A DNA stretch of 64,000 bases from an uncultured Bacteroidales bacterium (GCA_900317285.1 ONGA01000009.1:62001-126000); one strand, 5' to 3'. Positions 19,201 to 25,238 are shown, numbered from the stretch's first letter. Numbers and translations: made by a program. Notes: generated from the sequence alone by a model not told the origin.

Positions 19201-19846
19201 AGGAGGGAATGAGGGTGAAGCGGGTGTAGGGGAAGTAGCCCTGGGCATCGTCGGCAGTAGCGTCGGGATGATCAGTGGCGTAGTAGGAAATCATTGAGAC
19301 ATAGTCGCCAGCAGCATCTTCGGCGAGGTAGTAGGTCTGGGACCACGATTCGGTGCCGCCAGTGCGGAGGATGGAGACCACCAAGTGACCGGAGCCGTCG
19401 TAGTCGAAGGGGGTGTCGAGGGTGATGTTGAACCAGCCAGTGGCATCGGGCTGGGTGAGTGTGCCGGAGTAGACCTCGGTGAGGGCGGAGGCAGGAATCC
19501 AGTCATCGCCATTGCCGTCGTAGACGCTGTTGGTGACACCCATGTAGATGGTGACGCTTTCGGGATCCATGCCGCCTTCGATGTCGACGCAATAGAAGGC
19601 AATGTCGGAGATGGATCCATAGGTGGAGAAGAGGGAGGATTTGTAGATGAACTGGGCATAGCCGTCGGAGGAGCCGTTGACGAAGGGTACGTCGGTGTAA
19701 TAATCCACATCATCGGAGCCTACTTCGACCTGTATGGCCTGGGCCTGCAGCGTCGCGAAAGGTGCAAGGACGGGCGCCGCGAAGAGGGCGGCGGCGAGGA
19801 GCATGCGCTTGAGGAGCGCTACCGTGCGGGGGGATTGCTGTTTCAT
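10256..19846 (-). CDS. Giant T9SS-exported surface protein with about 33 InlB-type repeats
   Basis: 3196 residues. A signal peptide (about 1-36, ending LQAQA) is followed by an adhesin-like beta-sandwich (about 40-215), two fibronectin III-like modules (about 217-310 and 475-565) separated by a MAM/cleaved-adhesin-like section, then about 33 copies of a 70-80-residue repeat spanning about 570-3110. Each repeat follows the pattern G-x-V-x-G-x-G-x-Y-x-Y-G, T-A-x-P, Y-x-F-x-x-W-S-x-G, R-x-(I/V) and A-x-F, which matches divergent InlB B-repeats. The last 75 residues are a type A T9SS sorting domain (VRLFDAVGRQVCA; GIYMVQVDG; VKRVSVVR). It should be secreted across the outer membrane and anchored as a long, stiff adhesin; ligand unknown. 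Confidence 0.93.
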   Translation of the reverse strand: MKQQSPRTVALLKRMLLAAALFAAPVLAPFATLQAQAIQVEVGSDDVDYYTDVPFVNGSSDGYAQFIYKSSLFSTYGSISDIAFYCVDIEGGMDPESVTIYMGVTNSVYDGNGDDWIPASALTEVYSGTLTQPDATGWFNITLDTPFDYDGSGHLVVSILRTGGTESWSQTYYLAEDAAGDYVSMISYYATDHPDATADDAQGYFPYTRFTLIPSSTCYAPTALSLSSITTNSAVASWSAPTDGTAPVAYEVSCMTGTSAPVKTVVTTTSAPLSGLLPSSYYTLSVRSICGVGDTSHAATLPFATLCTEYTLPFADRLNEAPSYSAFDVANRLPICWEFPGLATANDAYPQAYVDMTKNLVLATTSAAPAVAVMPAIAGNLDSTMLSFTVALHPSVTLEYGFVTVADDSSSFVPMGSVVNGRSYSFDLSEAIELIPLGSRLAFRATTVDAVRRTALLSAISLVDAPTCKTPIKLAIDSLNLTQNSFRITWGGTMNDGDVYRFRYTVLGSNDTTTVTDITARNYTVSGLPEVGQFYSVLIDKTCANNQTSGVARLVNNVATKGISHVYVAPGQEHMGYVTGDSTGFISRSGAFHAVAKPHYRFVRWDDNSTVNPQSFLYRSHINIETHYAYFEPEQYTVTVQSSNDLFGTVAVSTPDPGNHYDYLTDLYLTATPVTGHTFVGWSDGSTEQTNHHIRVTGNAEITAYFSDGTASVVATLNDTSLADIVTVPADGIAPSGDPVTVSVTLRDPEHYQFAFEPAAATTQSGATYTATFEAISGGTMVLGKVTPKEYKIREVAVYPSDGSLGTVGGVRKNEYYPYGTVLNIFAEPKGLARFAAWSGALDGTATPTTLLIDGPKNITARFERDSITVRVVTNHSERGVVSIGIAGSGITEQRVAVGDQVNLVAVPNNNYVFFAWDNATSSATQTLTAYGADGAVVTYTAFFYPVQFTINASVPASQAAWGTATGGARYGYNVQANLYATANEHYHFDHWSLMGTNVSTSTHYRPLVLTDADYEAIFAPDPVIVTCSADPLKGSISYSDDTVYGGTLTVTVDTMPGWTFLRCESTNGTLYPQSVGNRIFEISNLVGDTSIVAIFDQTEYRITITAVNGSINTVNGTDVSAVGSYDVATHHYGDVLNVTAILDSDPAHTEYVCSWNDPNGTTGTTLSYTVTGPADLVANFQDPANKVVTALSNNNAWGSASADAPSYVTGDKAVVTATANEHYRFDHWSCPGITGIDSTLNPLVINTSSSHTVTAVFAPQNYTLTTVVNDPDKGHVTAGGSYPYGTQVTVTATPFAGQHVESWTGATGTTDEVIVTVNSDMTVTANFATSDMLFTVNGTNAQVNVDGGTYYTSQNYSRPYGSTMTLSAAPNTHYQFSHWSDGNAQNPRTVTVDNTTIYNAIAVAREYTIIAEPNDDFLGDVTGGARGTYGSGNALLHAYPAPNCHFVSWSGATTSTEEEISVAFDANKTYIANFVRDSFDVTIVNPDPKYGTAEVVNPSVNDRYVYGAMVQLRATPNLGVRFLRWSDGNTDEYRYLEVKASANLSAIFDSVEYTVSTYVNSNALGSVSVVPQRTVYRYGDTIHVSYALSSPDTVNFICWEDGTQEAVREIVIHDTLHLCAYFAEGDRYSLVGMSNNDLWGTVTGTAYNAPAGSSHTLTAIPSSHHVFLGWSDSMDASFNPRTVVLDQGHAIVVTAYFVPDTHSVAFATPIVGGSLLGDGSYAHGTSVLMVATPDDHYHFVEWNDHITLNPRTVIVEGDSLYGVTFRKDTVKINVVAPNCSAISGNGTYDYGDIVNLSVTPAANYRFVNWTLNGAVVGTDPVLPAFSAIENATYIANVVLDTVALTLAVDHPEWGRVDGAVLGRTVFDYGTSVALTATPNSHYVFAGWSNGVTTNTLTLDMTRDTNVTALFLQKEYTVTVASLDPAKGSVNSADFAGNVYHYGDLVTFVATPTLGNTFSGWSNASIDNPMSLVVNGNMNITASFAPAFHTLSLSANNSTMGSVLVTPAQTSYYHGQPVNVTARVSDKSLYKFISWNDGVTDSTRTVVMDSNVTLIAIFGDAALMNLTAISNDTAMGTVTPVSASVNYGASVALTATAKPHYHFTGWSDDATLATASRSVVVVSDTLVEALFAVDTHTMTLNVAGNGTTEGAGTYDWNSRVTVFARAAENHHFVEWSDHSSVNPRVINLGGDSILTAIFVPDTMTVSASAVNGTVAGFGRFGYNDTVTLIAQSSDADSYHFVGWSKNGQAVAGTSDTLGFRATESAYYVARYDINTYALTADVNDPAMGSITGTANGLYEHGTPVSVRAYPAAHHHFLHWSGDFTDNAAVKAFNLDSNVTVTAHFAIDSFLVAYASSDTTIGSVIATVDSGSYPYGTQWTLTAQPKPGFRFAGWSDGNDQLVRNLTVTADVNLMADFDTIDYNVVIASNDPLKGTVTGTQSIYRYGDVLNLEAVPSDTNRFRFDFWSDADVNASRTIVVTGDFSLIAFFSDVTPFTLNVLSNDTLMGTVTGSGNFFAHDSADLVATPALHHHLVRWSDLDDNTLVRRIEVTGDSTVTALFAIDTVSLTLAASSYGILSGAGQYGYGSQVSVSATDTLQHYHFDHWSTSTGDTLSTDNPWTLTLTSDTALQAAFALNSYLVTTEVTNGTVVGAGSYPALTDTVLVAAADDHYLFMGWSKDDSDAIISTNDTLRISVVADVTYKAVIVPETYNYNYSANNASIGYVMSNITPGAYDYNTAVTLTAQAYPHAHFVNWSNGETSATLTFNLDADTNLVANFEADEFTLTVASADTNMGTVTGSGTYHYHDLATISATAAYGYHFVNWSDGVTDATRDIYVERDSNLTANFAINRYQVTALVSNSLMGTVTGSGWYNHGDIVYIDASPNEHFDFVGFNGRHDADTHAAFIVTSDTTVVAYFKHHYMKMYLSAEHGTFSVTVDGERKSTNLMPILAIYNDTVDLVAVPDEHYHLDHWDEYRVNYTVNYHDSIVFDTLTRYVMENGNLIEYHDSVIQHTVRVSEVHSDTVYVDTYFDTDLSFRITYDRYLEAVFVPNRYLVTLQGENVTVSGASVYTYGTPVTVTATPAYGYTFVGWVDDNGDTVSHDASYTFTIEDNVTLTAVVAKNVGIESLESTSVNIYSTGNTIVVTGAEHRQVRLFDAVGRQVCATVATSDRHSIAVNAAGIYMVQVDGAPVKRVSVVR

Positions 19847-19885
19847 ATCGTTACTGTTTTTATTATTATCATACTAGTTTACAGG

Positions 19886-19911
19886 GTATTGTATGGCAAT
19901 ATATACAATAC
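19886..19911 (-). promoter_or_regulatory. Perfect dyad in the leader of the giant gene
   Basis: GTATTGTAT and ATACAATAC form a perfect 9-bp inverted repeat with an 8-nt loop, starting about 10 nt downstream of the promoter -7 box. It could be an operator or a 5'-end stem-loop in the roughly 70-nt leader. Confidence 0.6.
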
Positions 19912-19920
19912 TCCTTTTTG

Positions 19921-19950
19921 CAAATATACGAATAATATATAAAAAGGCAA
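19921..19950 (-). promoter_or_regulatory. Bacteroidota promoter of the giant surface-protein gene
   Basis: TATATTTG (19928-19921) with TTG (19950-19948) exactly 19 nt upstream on the minus strand. Confidence 0.85.
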
Positions 19951-19999
19951 GATTTTTTTTTGAACATTTGGCGAACATAGGAGGATTTTGGGTGAAATG

Positions 20000-20088
20000 G
20001 GCTCCTATGGTTGTACTACCTTTGTACTATACTTCTCCTTGGGTTCTCCTATGATGCGTATATGATGCGTATATGATGCGTCTATGTC
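20000..20088. repeat. 11-bp phased repeat array B (89 bp)
   Basis: The block reads in 11-bp steps: GGTTGTACTAC, CTTTGTACTAT, ACTTCTCCTTG, GGTTCTCCTAT, GATGCGTATAT twice, GATGCGTCTAT. By direct comparison the 89 bp match the reverse complement of 58475-58563 at 87 positions. It lies in the 410-bp gap 19847-20256, which also holds the promoter and leader of the giant gene and the palindromic repeat at 20133-20156, but no gene. Confidence 0.93.
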
Positions 20089-20132
20089 AAGGGGCTCCTT
20101 GCCCTGCGGGCAGGAAGCTTCGGAAGTCGAGA

Positions 20133-20156
20133 GCAGAGCAAGCTCGCTTGCTTTGC
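20133..20156. repeat. Palindromic interspersed-type element
   Basis: GCAGAGCAAGC and GCTTGCTTTGC form an 11-bp inverted repeat with one G/T mismatch and a 2-nt loop, embedded in GC-rich sequence. A smaller hairpin (CAGCCCTGCGGGCTG) follows near 20214. The appearance is of a short REP-like repeat; no second copy was found in this window. Confidence 0.55.
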
Positions 20157-20256
20157 CGAGATGCAGAAGCGTAGACGAAGTCAAATCCTGTAAATCTTGT
20201 AAATTATTCTCCCAGCCCTGCGGGCTGTCATCTATAAATCTTATTATTCTCTGGAT

Positions 20257-21012
20257 TTATGGATTACGAGGAGCGGGAAATTGGGAGGGGGGAGCGGGGA
20301 TGATGCGGCGGAGCCAGCGGAGTTGCTCTTCGTTGCGCACCACGCCGTGCTCGAGGCGGCTGTAGGTGAAGGCCTTGCCCTGGCGGTCGACGAAGAGCGA
20401 GGCGGCGGTGACCCAGCATCCCGCGGCGCCCTCCCCCACCCTGATGAGCGGGGAGCGTCCGCCGAGCATGGCGGCAATCCAGGCGTGGAGCAGGTTCTGT
20501 CCGCGCAGCCAGCGGACGGTGCGCCTGGGGCGGCAGGGGTCCTCGGAGGAGCGGTAGTAGCCCAGTCCCTGGCGGAGGTCGGCGAGGAGGTCGGCCCGCG
20601 CCTCGAGGTAGCCCGCGGCGGCGAGGGCGCGGAGCATGTCGTCGACAAGGTCGCAGGTGTCGTCGTCGACGGGCCGGGCGGCGCAAAAACGGAGCTCGGC
20701 ATACTCGGCGCCGGTGCCCCACTGCTTGTTTTTGGCTACACCGGAATGACATTTGACCACTTTTTTCACCTGCATGGCGGCGCGGCGGCGCTCGAAGGCC
20801 TGTATGTCGGCGATGCGGTCGAGGCAGGCGTTGCCGAAGGCAAGGTCGTGGCGGCGGTCGGCGGCCTCGAGGAGGAGCTCTTTCTGCTGGGCGTAGTCGT
20901 AGCCTGCGGCGACGAGGAGGGCATAGAGGGCAGCGGCGAGGGCGGTACCGCCTTCGCCAGCGTCCTGAATATCAAGGCCGCAGCGCTGTTTTAACCAATC
21001 GGAGAGCTCCAT
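20257..21012 (-). CDS. Hypothetical protein, high GC
   Basis: 251 residues, family not recognised with confidence. No signal peptide or membrane segment. The protein is rich in Ala, Arg and Leu; the C-terminal half has LHAWIAAMLGGRSPLIR near 175 and CWVTAASLFVDRQGKAFTYSRL near 198, which have the look of a conserved domain. The coding sequence is visibly richer in G+C than its neighbours, which may hint at transfer. It is divergent from the DUF6266 gene. The start ATG is only 10 nt from a -7 box, so the mRNA may be nearly leaderless. Confidence 0.7.
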   Translation of the reverse strand: MELSDWLKQRCGLDIQDAGEGGTALAAALYALLVAAGYDYAQQKELLLEAADRRHDLAFGNACLDRIADIQAFERRRAAMQVKKVVKCHSGVAKNKQWGTGAEYAELRFCAARPVDDDTCDLVDDMLRALAAAGYLEARADLLADLRQGLGYYRSSEDPCRPRRTVRWLRGQNLLHAWIAAMLGGRSPLIRVGEGAAGCWVTAASLFVDRQGKAFTYSRLEHGVVRNEEQLRWLRRIIPAPPSQFPAPRNP

Positions 21013-21022
21013 AGTTGCGATG

Positions 21023-21030
21023 CAAAATTA
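21023..21030 (-). promoter_or_regulatory. Promoter -7 box of the hypothetical gene at 20257-21012
   Basis: TAATTTTG on the minus strand, 10 nt upstream of the ATG; no clear TTG at the -33 position. Confidence 0.55.
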
Positions 21031-21160
21031 GAGAATAAACATCACGTGGGCAAGAAAAGATATCAACAAAATATCAACAGAATGACACCAAAATAACACC
21101 ACACGAAACACCACAACGACACCGCCCATGGGGGTGGGTCGGGAATCGTTGGGGAGGCTG

Positions 21161-21168
21161 TACTTTTG
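21161..21168 (+). promoter_or_regulatory. Promoter -7 box of the DUF6266 gene
   Basis: TACTTTTG on the plus strand followed by GCC, about 83 nt upstream of the ATG at 21252. The -33 TTG is not evident. Confidence 0.6.
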
Positions 21169-21251
21169 CCGTCGAATTCAAACAAAGAAATGTCGTCGCG
21201 ACCGACAGCAAAAACAAACAAAAATTATTAACCTTTTAAAAATTAAAAAAA

Positions 21252-21905
21252 ATGGCAAAAGTAAATCAAGGAATCCTCGACGGATTCATGGGAAAATTGG
21301 GAACAGTTGTTGGCTTCTTCATTCACGGGGTGCCGCTGATGCGAGGCTATGTGCGTCACAGCAAGAAATCTCCCAGCGAGTCGCAGCAGGTGGTGCGCAT
21401 GAAGTTCAAGAAGCTCTGCGAGGTGTCGCACTACTTCGAGGCGGCGTACCACGTGGGTCTGGAGTACCGTGCCAAGGGCGACAACTATTCGAAGTACGCG
21501 AACTTCATCGAGTTGAACATGCCCGCGATGGGCATGAGCGAGGGGCGCGTGGTGACGGTGGACTACTCGAAGGTGGTGCTTTCGCGGGGCTACCTGCCGC
21601 AGGTGCTGTTCCGCCGCCCCGACCTGACGACGCCGCAGGAGGTGAGCGCGGACTTCGCGGGCAACCTGGAGCTTGACCGCACGTGTGCCGACGACCAGGT
21701 GTATCTCTTCGTGCACTGCCCGGCGCTGAACGCCAGCGTGTTGAGCGAGCCTGTGAAGCGCAACATCGGGAGCGTGACTGCCTCGGTGCCGGCGAACTGG
21801 AACGGCCTGGAGGTCCATGTGTGGGGCTTCACCATCGGTGGCGGCGCCGATACCATGGGGCTGCCGAGCGACAGTGCCTACCTGGGCAGCGGTGAGCTGG
21901 GCTGA
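21252..21905 (+). CDS. DUF6266 family protein
   Basis: 217 residues. The N-terminus MAKVNQGILDGFMGKLGTVV followed by HGVPLMRGYVRHSKKSPSES is characteristic of DUF6266, a Bacteroidota family of unknown function. The C-terminal part has alternating hydrophobic residues as in beta structure. There is no signal peptide. It stands alone on the plus strand between its own promoter and a strong terminator. Confidence 0.85.
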   Translation: MAKVNQGILDGFMGKLGTVVGFFIHGVPLMRGYVRHSKKSPSESQQVVRMKFKKLCEVSHYFEAAYHVGLEYRAKGDNYSKYANFIELNMPAMGMSEGRVVTVDYSKVVLSRGYLPQVLFRRPDLTTPQEVSADFAGNLELDRTCADDQVYLFVHCPALNASVLSEPVKRNIGSVTASVPANWNGLEVHVWGFTIGGGADTMGLPSDSAYLGSGELG

Positions 21906-21914
21906 CAGACGGAA

Positions 21915-21948
21915 GCGGGAGGCTCGAACGAGCCTCCCGCTTTTATTT
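21915..21948 (+). terminator. Strong terminator after the DUF6266 gene
   Basis: Perfect 12-bp stem GCGGGAGGCTCG/CGAGCCTCCCGC with an AA loop, followed by TTTTATTT. Confidence 0.9.
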
Positions 21949-21967
21949 CCAATCACCCTGCCTTCAA

Positions 21968-22777
21968 TCAGTTATCTGATTGCCGCACCGCATCAAAATC
22001 AATTACATAAACATAGCCTTTGTTGATGGGAACAGTGGAACGAGTTTTCTTTGTTATCGTAGTACCACCTTCTTTATACTTGAACTCCAACTGACCATTT
22101 GTTCTTATACTATCGCAAAACATAGGCAGAATAACATAAGCTGTACTGTTGATAGGAGCAATATTACTAAACTGGTTTTTTTTATTTCCAGGATTAGCTA
22201 CAAGAGCATTAACAGGATCAATATCTCCGCTATAAGGGAACTTATCAACAGGAGCCACAGGGATTTTAATGTTGGAAATATTACGGTCGAGGTTAATAAT
22301 CTTCAGCACCGCGCAGCAAGGTTTGAGGGTCATTTTGTTGTCTTCACTCGCACCGACCAAAGGAACGATAGTATCGAAGTTAACACCTCTGTAGAGGTAA
22401 CGACCATCTTCCTTTACTAAACTGGGAGTCTGAGGATCCTGCCCAATATAGCAACAATAGAAAACACCATCTCTGGGTTCAACATCAATACGCTCTTCGG
22501 ATTCGGTGGATTGCGTTTTCCACTGATTTCCATTACCTTTGATAATTTGGAATTGGGTACCGTTAATGAGTACCAAATCGCCAGAGGTGCTCCACCAGAG
22601 ACCGTCATCGTTCCAATAGACCTTGGAACCCGAGGGGGTGTTGAAGGATGGAGGATTGATGAAAAACTCGCTATAGGAGTTGGGGGCGGGGTCGGAGGCA
22701 CTGTCGTGCTTGTCGCAGGCGCCAAAAAGAAGGGAACCCACGAGGACCGCCAGGATATAGAGCAAGGATTTTTTCAT
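21968..22777 (-). CDS. Putative lipoprotein of unknown function (fimbrillin-like features)
   Basis: 269 residues. Signal MKKSLLYILAVLVGSLLFGAC with lipobox cysteine at residue 21, then CDKHDSASDP. The body is Asn/Ser/Thr-rich with beta-like alternation; AVLKIINLDRNISNIKIP near 155 and TAYVILPMFCD near 208 resemble parts of FimB/Mfa-type fimbrillin anchors and other Bacteroidales surface lipoproteins. Codon use is more AT-rich than in most neighbours. It follows the 94-residue gene by 12 bp and is probably co-transcribed. Function is not assigned. Confidence 0.75.
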   Translation of the reverse strand: MKKSLLYILAVLVGSLLFGACDKHDSASDPAPNSYSEFFINPPSFNTPSGSKVYWNDDGLWWSTSGDLVLINGTQFQIIKGNGNQWKTQSTESEERIDVEPRDGVFYCCYIGQDPQTPSLVKEDGRYLYRGVNFDTIVPLVGASEDNKMTLKPCCAVLKIINLDRNISNIKIPVAPVDKFPYSGDIDPVNALVANPGNKKNQFSNIAPINSTAYVILPMFCDSIRTNGQLEFKYKEGGTTITKKTRSTVPINKGYVYVIDFDAVRQSDN

Positions 22778-22789
22778 AACGAAAAGGGT

Positions 22790-23074
22790 TTAGAACCAGC
22801 CGCCATCATCGGCGTTGGTGTTGTAGAAATAGAACTCGCCGGCAGCGAGATTGTTATCGTTCTCAGCACCAGTATTCCTGCCACTGATATTCTGCTCGGG
22901 CACCCAATTTTGCATGCGAGTGATATATTCGCCAAACTGCACATTGAGGTTGGCAGCCCTGTGCGAAATCCAGTCTCCGGAGGAGGCATAGCCCCTTTCG
23001 GTGCGGAAGACGACAGCCGTCACCGTGGGGGCGACGTAGGGGCGCTTATTGTTTATGTTGTCTATAGACGACAT
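22790..23074 (-). CDS. Small protein of 94 residues, unknown function
   Basis: The N-terminus MSSIDNINNKRPYVAPTVTA followed by VVFRTERGYASSG resembles small Bacteroidales proteins in which a basic KRPYVAPxV motif precedes surface lipoprotein genes. An upstream in-frame ATG at 23137 is rejected because it overlaps the promoter -7 box at 23135-23142; the ATG at 23074 leaves a leader of about 55 nt. The C-terminal half is rich in Asn, Gly and aromatic residues. It lies just upstream of the lipoprotein gene. Confidence 0.65.
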   Translation of the reverse strand: MSSIDNINNKRPYVAPTVTAVVFRTERGYASSGDWISHRAANLNVQFGEYITRMQNWVPEQNISGRNTGAENDNNLAAGEFYFYNTNADDGGWF

Positions 23075-23134
23075 GATGTGTATCTGCTTTATTCTCAATG
23101 GGAACAGGAGCGCATGGCACACCCATTCGAACTG

Positions 23135-23142
23135 CAAAGATA
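23135..23142 (-). promoter_or_regulatory. Promoter -7 box for the small protein / lipoprotein pair
   Basis: TATCTTTG on the minus strand; a second TAnnTTTG (TATTTTTG, 23173-23166) lies 31 nt upstream. Neither has a well-placed -33 TTG. Confidence 0.55.
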
Positions 23143-23193
23143 CATACTTTTTTCAATTCGTACTGCAAAAATAACTTAAAAAAGCATAAAAGG

Positions 23194-25179
23194 CTACGCC
23201 AGGAGGTGGATGAGGAACGCCACAAGCCACGCCAGGGCGATGGAGTTGACGACGGAGAAGGCCGCCCAACCACGCCCAATCTCACGACGGAGGGTGGCGA
23301 TGGTGGCGACGCAGGGGAAGTAGAGGAGGACGAACATCATGAAGCCCATGGCCGAGGCGGGGGTGAAGACCTGGCGCTCGCGGAGGGTGGTGGCTAGGGC
23401 CAATTCCTCGTCGGAGTTTTCTGAATTTTCTGAGTTTTCGGAATATTCGGAATTTTCTGTTTTTTCTGGATCATTATATAATATCGCCATGGTGGAGACG
23501 ATGGCTTCCTTGGCGGGGAGGCCCGTGAGGATGCAGACGTTCATCTTCCAGTCGAAGCCCAGGGGCGACATGACGGGGTCCATCCATTGGCCGATACGGG
23601 CCAGGTAGCTGTGGTCGAGGGAGGTGGTAGATTCTCTAGATTCACTAGAGATACTAGAGGGCCTTGGGAAGTAGCTTAGGGCCCAGATGATGACGGAGGC
23701 GAGGAGGATGACGGTGGAAATCTTCTTCAGGTAGTCGGCACAGCGCTCCCAGATGTGCATGCCGGTGTTGCGGACGGTGGGGCGTCGGAATGCCGGGAGC
23801 TCGCTGACATAGTCCTCGCCGCGGTCCTTGCGGAACCAGGGGGTGTGCTTCATGAGCAGCGCGAAGAGGATGGAGAGGACAACTCCCGCGACATAGAGCG
23901 ATATCATCACCAGCGCCTTGTAGCTGGGGAAGAAGGCCGACACGAGGAGGAGGTAGACAGGCAGGCGCGCCGAGCAGCTCATGAAGGGAATCATGAGCAT
24001 GGTGAGGGTGCGGTCCTTGCGGTTCTGGATGTCGCGTGCCGCCATGATGGCGGGAACGTTGCATCCGAAGCCCATGAGCATGGGGATGAAGGAGCGGCCG
24101 TGGAGGCCGACGAGGTGCATGATGCCGTCCATGAGGTAGGCGGCACGAGCCATGTAGCCCACATCCTCGAGGATGGAGAGGAAGAAGAAGAGGATGACGA
24201 TATTGGGCAGGAAGGCGAGCACGGCTCCCACGCCCTGAACGACGCCGTCGACCATCATGGAGGAGAGCCATCCCGAGGGGAGCACTCCCGAAAGCCAGCC
24301 GCAGAGGCTATCGATGCCCAGCTGTATCCAGTCCTGGGGATAGGCGCCGAGGGTGAAGGTGCATTCAAACACCAGGAAGAGCACCGCCACGAGGATGGGG
24401 AAGCCCGTCCAGCGGTTGGTGAGGAGAGCGTCGATGCGCTGACGGAGGGTGTGGTTGCTGTTGTCGTCGCTATGCTTGAGGGCTGCAGCGAGGGCGCCGC
24501 TGACGTAGCCGTGGCGGGCCTCGTGGATGATGTCGGCGGGGGTGCGCTTGTGGGCAGCCTCGAGGAGGCGGCGCTCGCGCTCGACCAAGGCCTCCAGCTG
24601 CGGATAGTAGGGCTCGTCGCTGAAGAGAGGCAGGGTGCTGGAAGGACGCTCGAGGAGACGGATGGCGAAATAGCGCTTGGAGCGCAGCGTGGGACTGAGT
24701 AGCGGCACGATACGCTCGACGGCATGCATGACATCCTGGCCGTAGTCGACATGGACGTGGCGGAGCCCTTCCCTACCCTCGGCAGCGCTGATGAGGCGCG
24801 AAAGGAGGTCATCGATGCCGGTGCCGTCAACAGGATTAATGATACGCGCGAGGACACCCATCTGCTTCTCAAGACTGTCGACATCAATGGTGTGTCCGGT
24901 GGCGAGGAGGAGGTCGTATTTGGTGAGTGCCAGCACGAGACCGCGGTGCATGTCGATGAGCTGGGGAGTGAAGACGAAACTCTCGTCGAGGTCGGAGCAA
25001 TCGATGGTCTGCAGCACCACATCGGGCTGGACGGACTCGACTTCCTCGCAGTCGTGGAGTTCTACCCACTCGATTTCGACCCCGTCGGCACGACGGGCGA
25101 CAGCCTCCTGCAGGGCACTGCAGAGGGTTGATTTTCCACTATTTATGCTGCCTGTTACGGCTATCTTGTAACGTTTCAT
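23194..25179 (-). CDS. feoB: Ferrous iron transporter FeoB, with divergent G domain
   Basis: 661 residues. An N-terminal GTPase-like domain (about 1-130) is followed by a large membrane domain with the FeoB signatures VLAFLPNIVILFFFLSILED, GFGCNVPAIMAAR and LMIPFMSCSARLPVYLLL. The G domain is degenerate: G1 reads GSINSGKST, the G3 DxxG is not seen, and G4 reads TKYD instead of NKxD. Two low-complexity inserts occur: SISSESRESTTS (about 507-518) and ENSEYSENSENSENS (about 571-586), both encoded by simple repeats. FeoB moves Fe2+ across the inner membrane. No feoA gene is adjacent. Confidence 0.92.
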   Translation of the reverse strand: MKRYKIAVTGSINSGKSTLCSALQEAVARRADGVEIEWVELHDCEEVESVQPDVVLQTIDCSDLDESFVFTPQLIDMHRGLVLALTKYDLLLATGHTIDVDSLEKQMGVLARIINPVDGTGIDDLLSRLISAAEGREGLRHVHVDYGQDVMHAVERIVPLLSPTLRSKRYFAIRLLERPSSTLPLFSDEPYYPQLEALVERERRLLEAAHKRTPADIIHEARHGYVSGALAAALKHSDDNSNHTLRQRIDALLTNRWTGFPILVAVLFLVFECTFTLGAYPQDWIQLGIDSLCGWLSGVLPSGWLSSMMVDGVVQGVGAVLAFLPNIVILFFFLSILEDVGYMARAAYLMDGIMHLVGLHGRSFIPMLMGFGCNVPAIMAARDIQNRKDRTLTMLMIPFMSCSARLPVYLLLVSAFFPSYKALVMISLYVAGVVLSILFALLMKHTPWFRKDRGEDYVSELPAFRRPTVRNTGMHIWERCADYLKKISTVILLASVIIWALSYFPRPSSISSESRESTTSLDHSYLARIGQWMDPVMSPLGFDWKMNVCILTGLPAKEAIVSTMAILYNDPEKTENSEYSENSENSENSDEELALATTLRERQVFTPASAMGFMMFVLLYFPCVATIATLRREIGRGWAAFSVVNSIALAWLVAFLIHLLA

Positions 25180-25198
25180 TTAGTCGGGTTTAGTGGTG

Positions 25199-25206
25199 CA
25201 AAGATA
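25199..25206 (-). promoter_or_regulatory. Promoter -7 box of feoB
   Basis: TATCTTTG on the minus strand, 19 nt upstream of the feoB ATG. The -33 position is occupied by the dyad at 25212-25238. Confidence 0.65.
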
Positions 25207-25211
25207 CAAGA

Positions 25212-25238
25212 AATTGGTGACCCGGGAGGTCACCAATT
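25212..25238. promoter_or_regulatory. Perfect 11-bp dyad over the feoB -33 region
   Basis: AATTGGTGACC and GGTCACCAATT are perfect inverted arms around CGGGA. The centre (25225) coincides with the expected -33 element of the feoB promoter, so it may be an operator for an iron-dependent repressor. It could instead be the terminator of the threonine aldolase gene, but the following T-run is poor (TTTCTTG). Confidence 0.6.

Noticed and set aside
20000..20256. An insertion sequence in the 410-bp gap before the giant gene
   Set aside because: No transposase frame or terminal inverted repeats with target duplication were seen; the content is short repeats only.
23075..23137. A longer start for the small protein (115 residues)
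   Set aside because: The upstream ATG overlaps the promoter -7 box, and the extra residues look non-coding.
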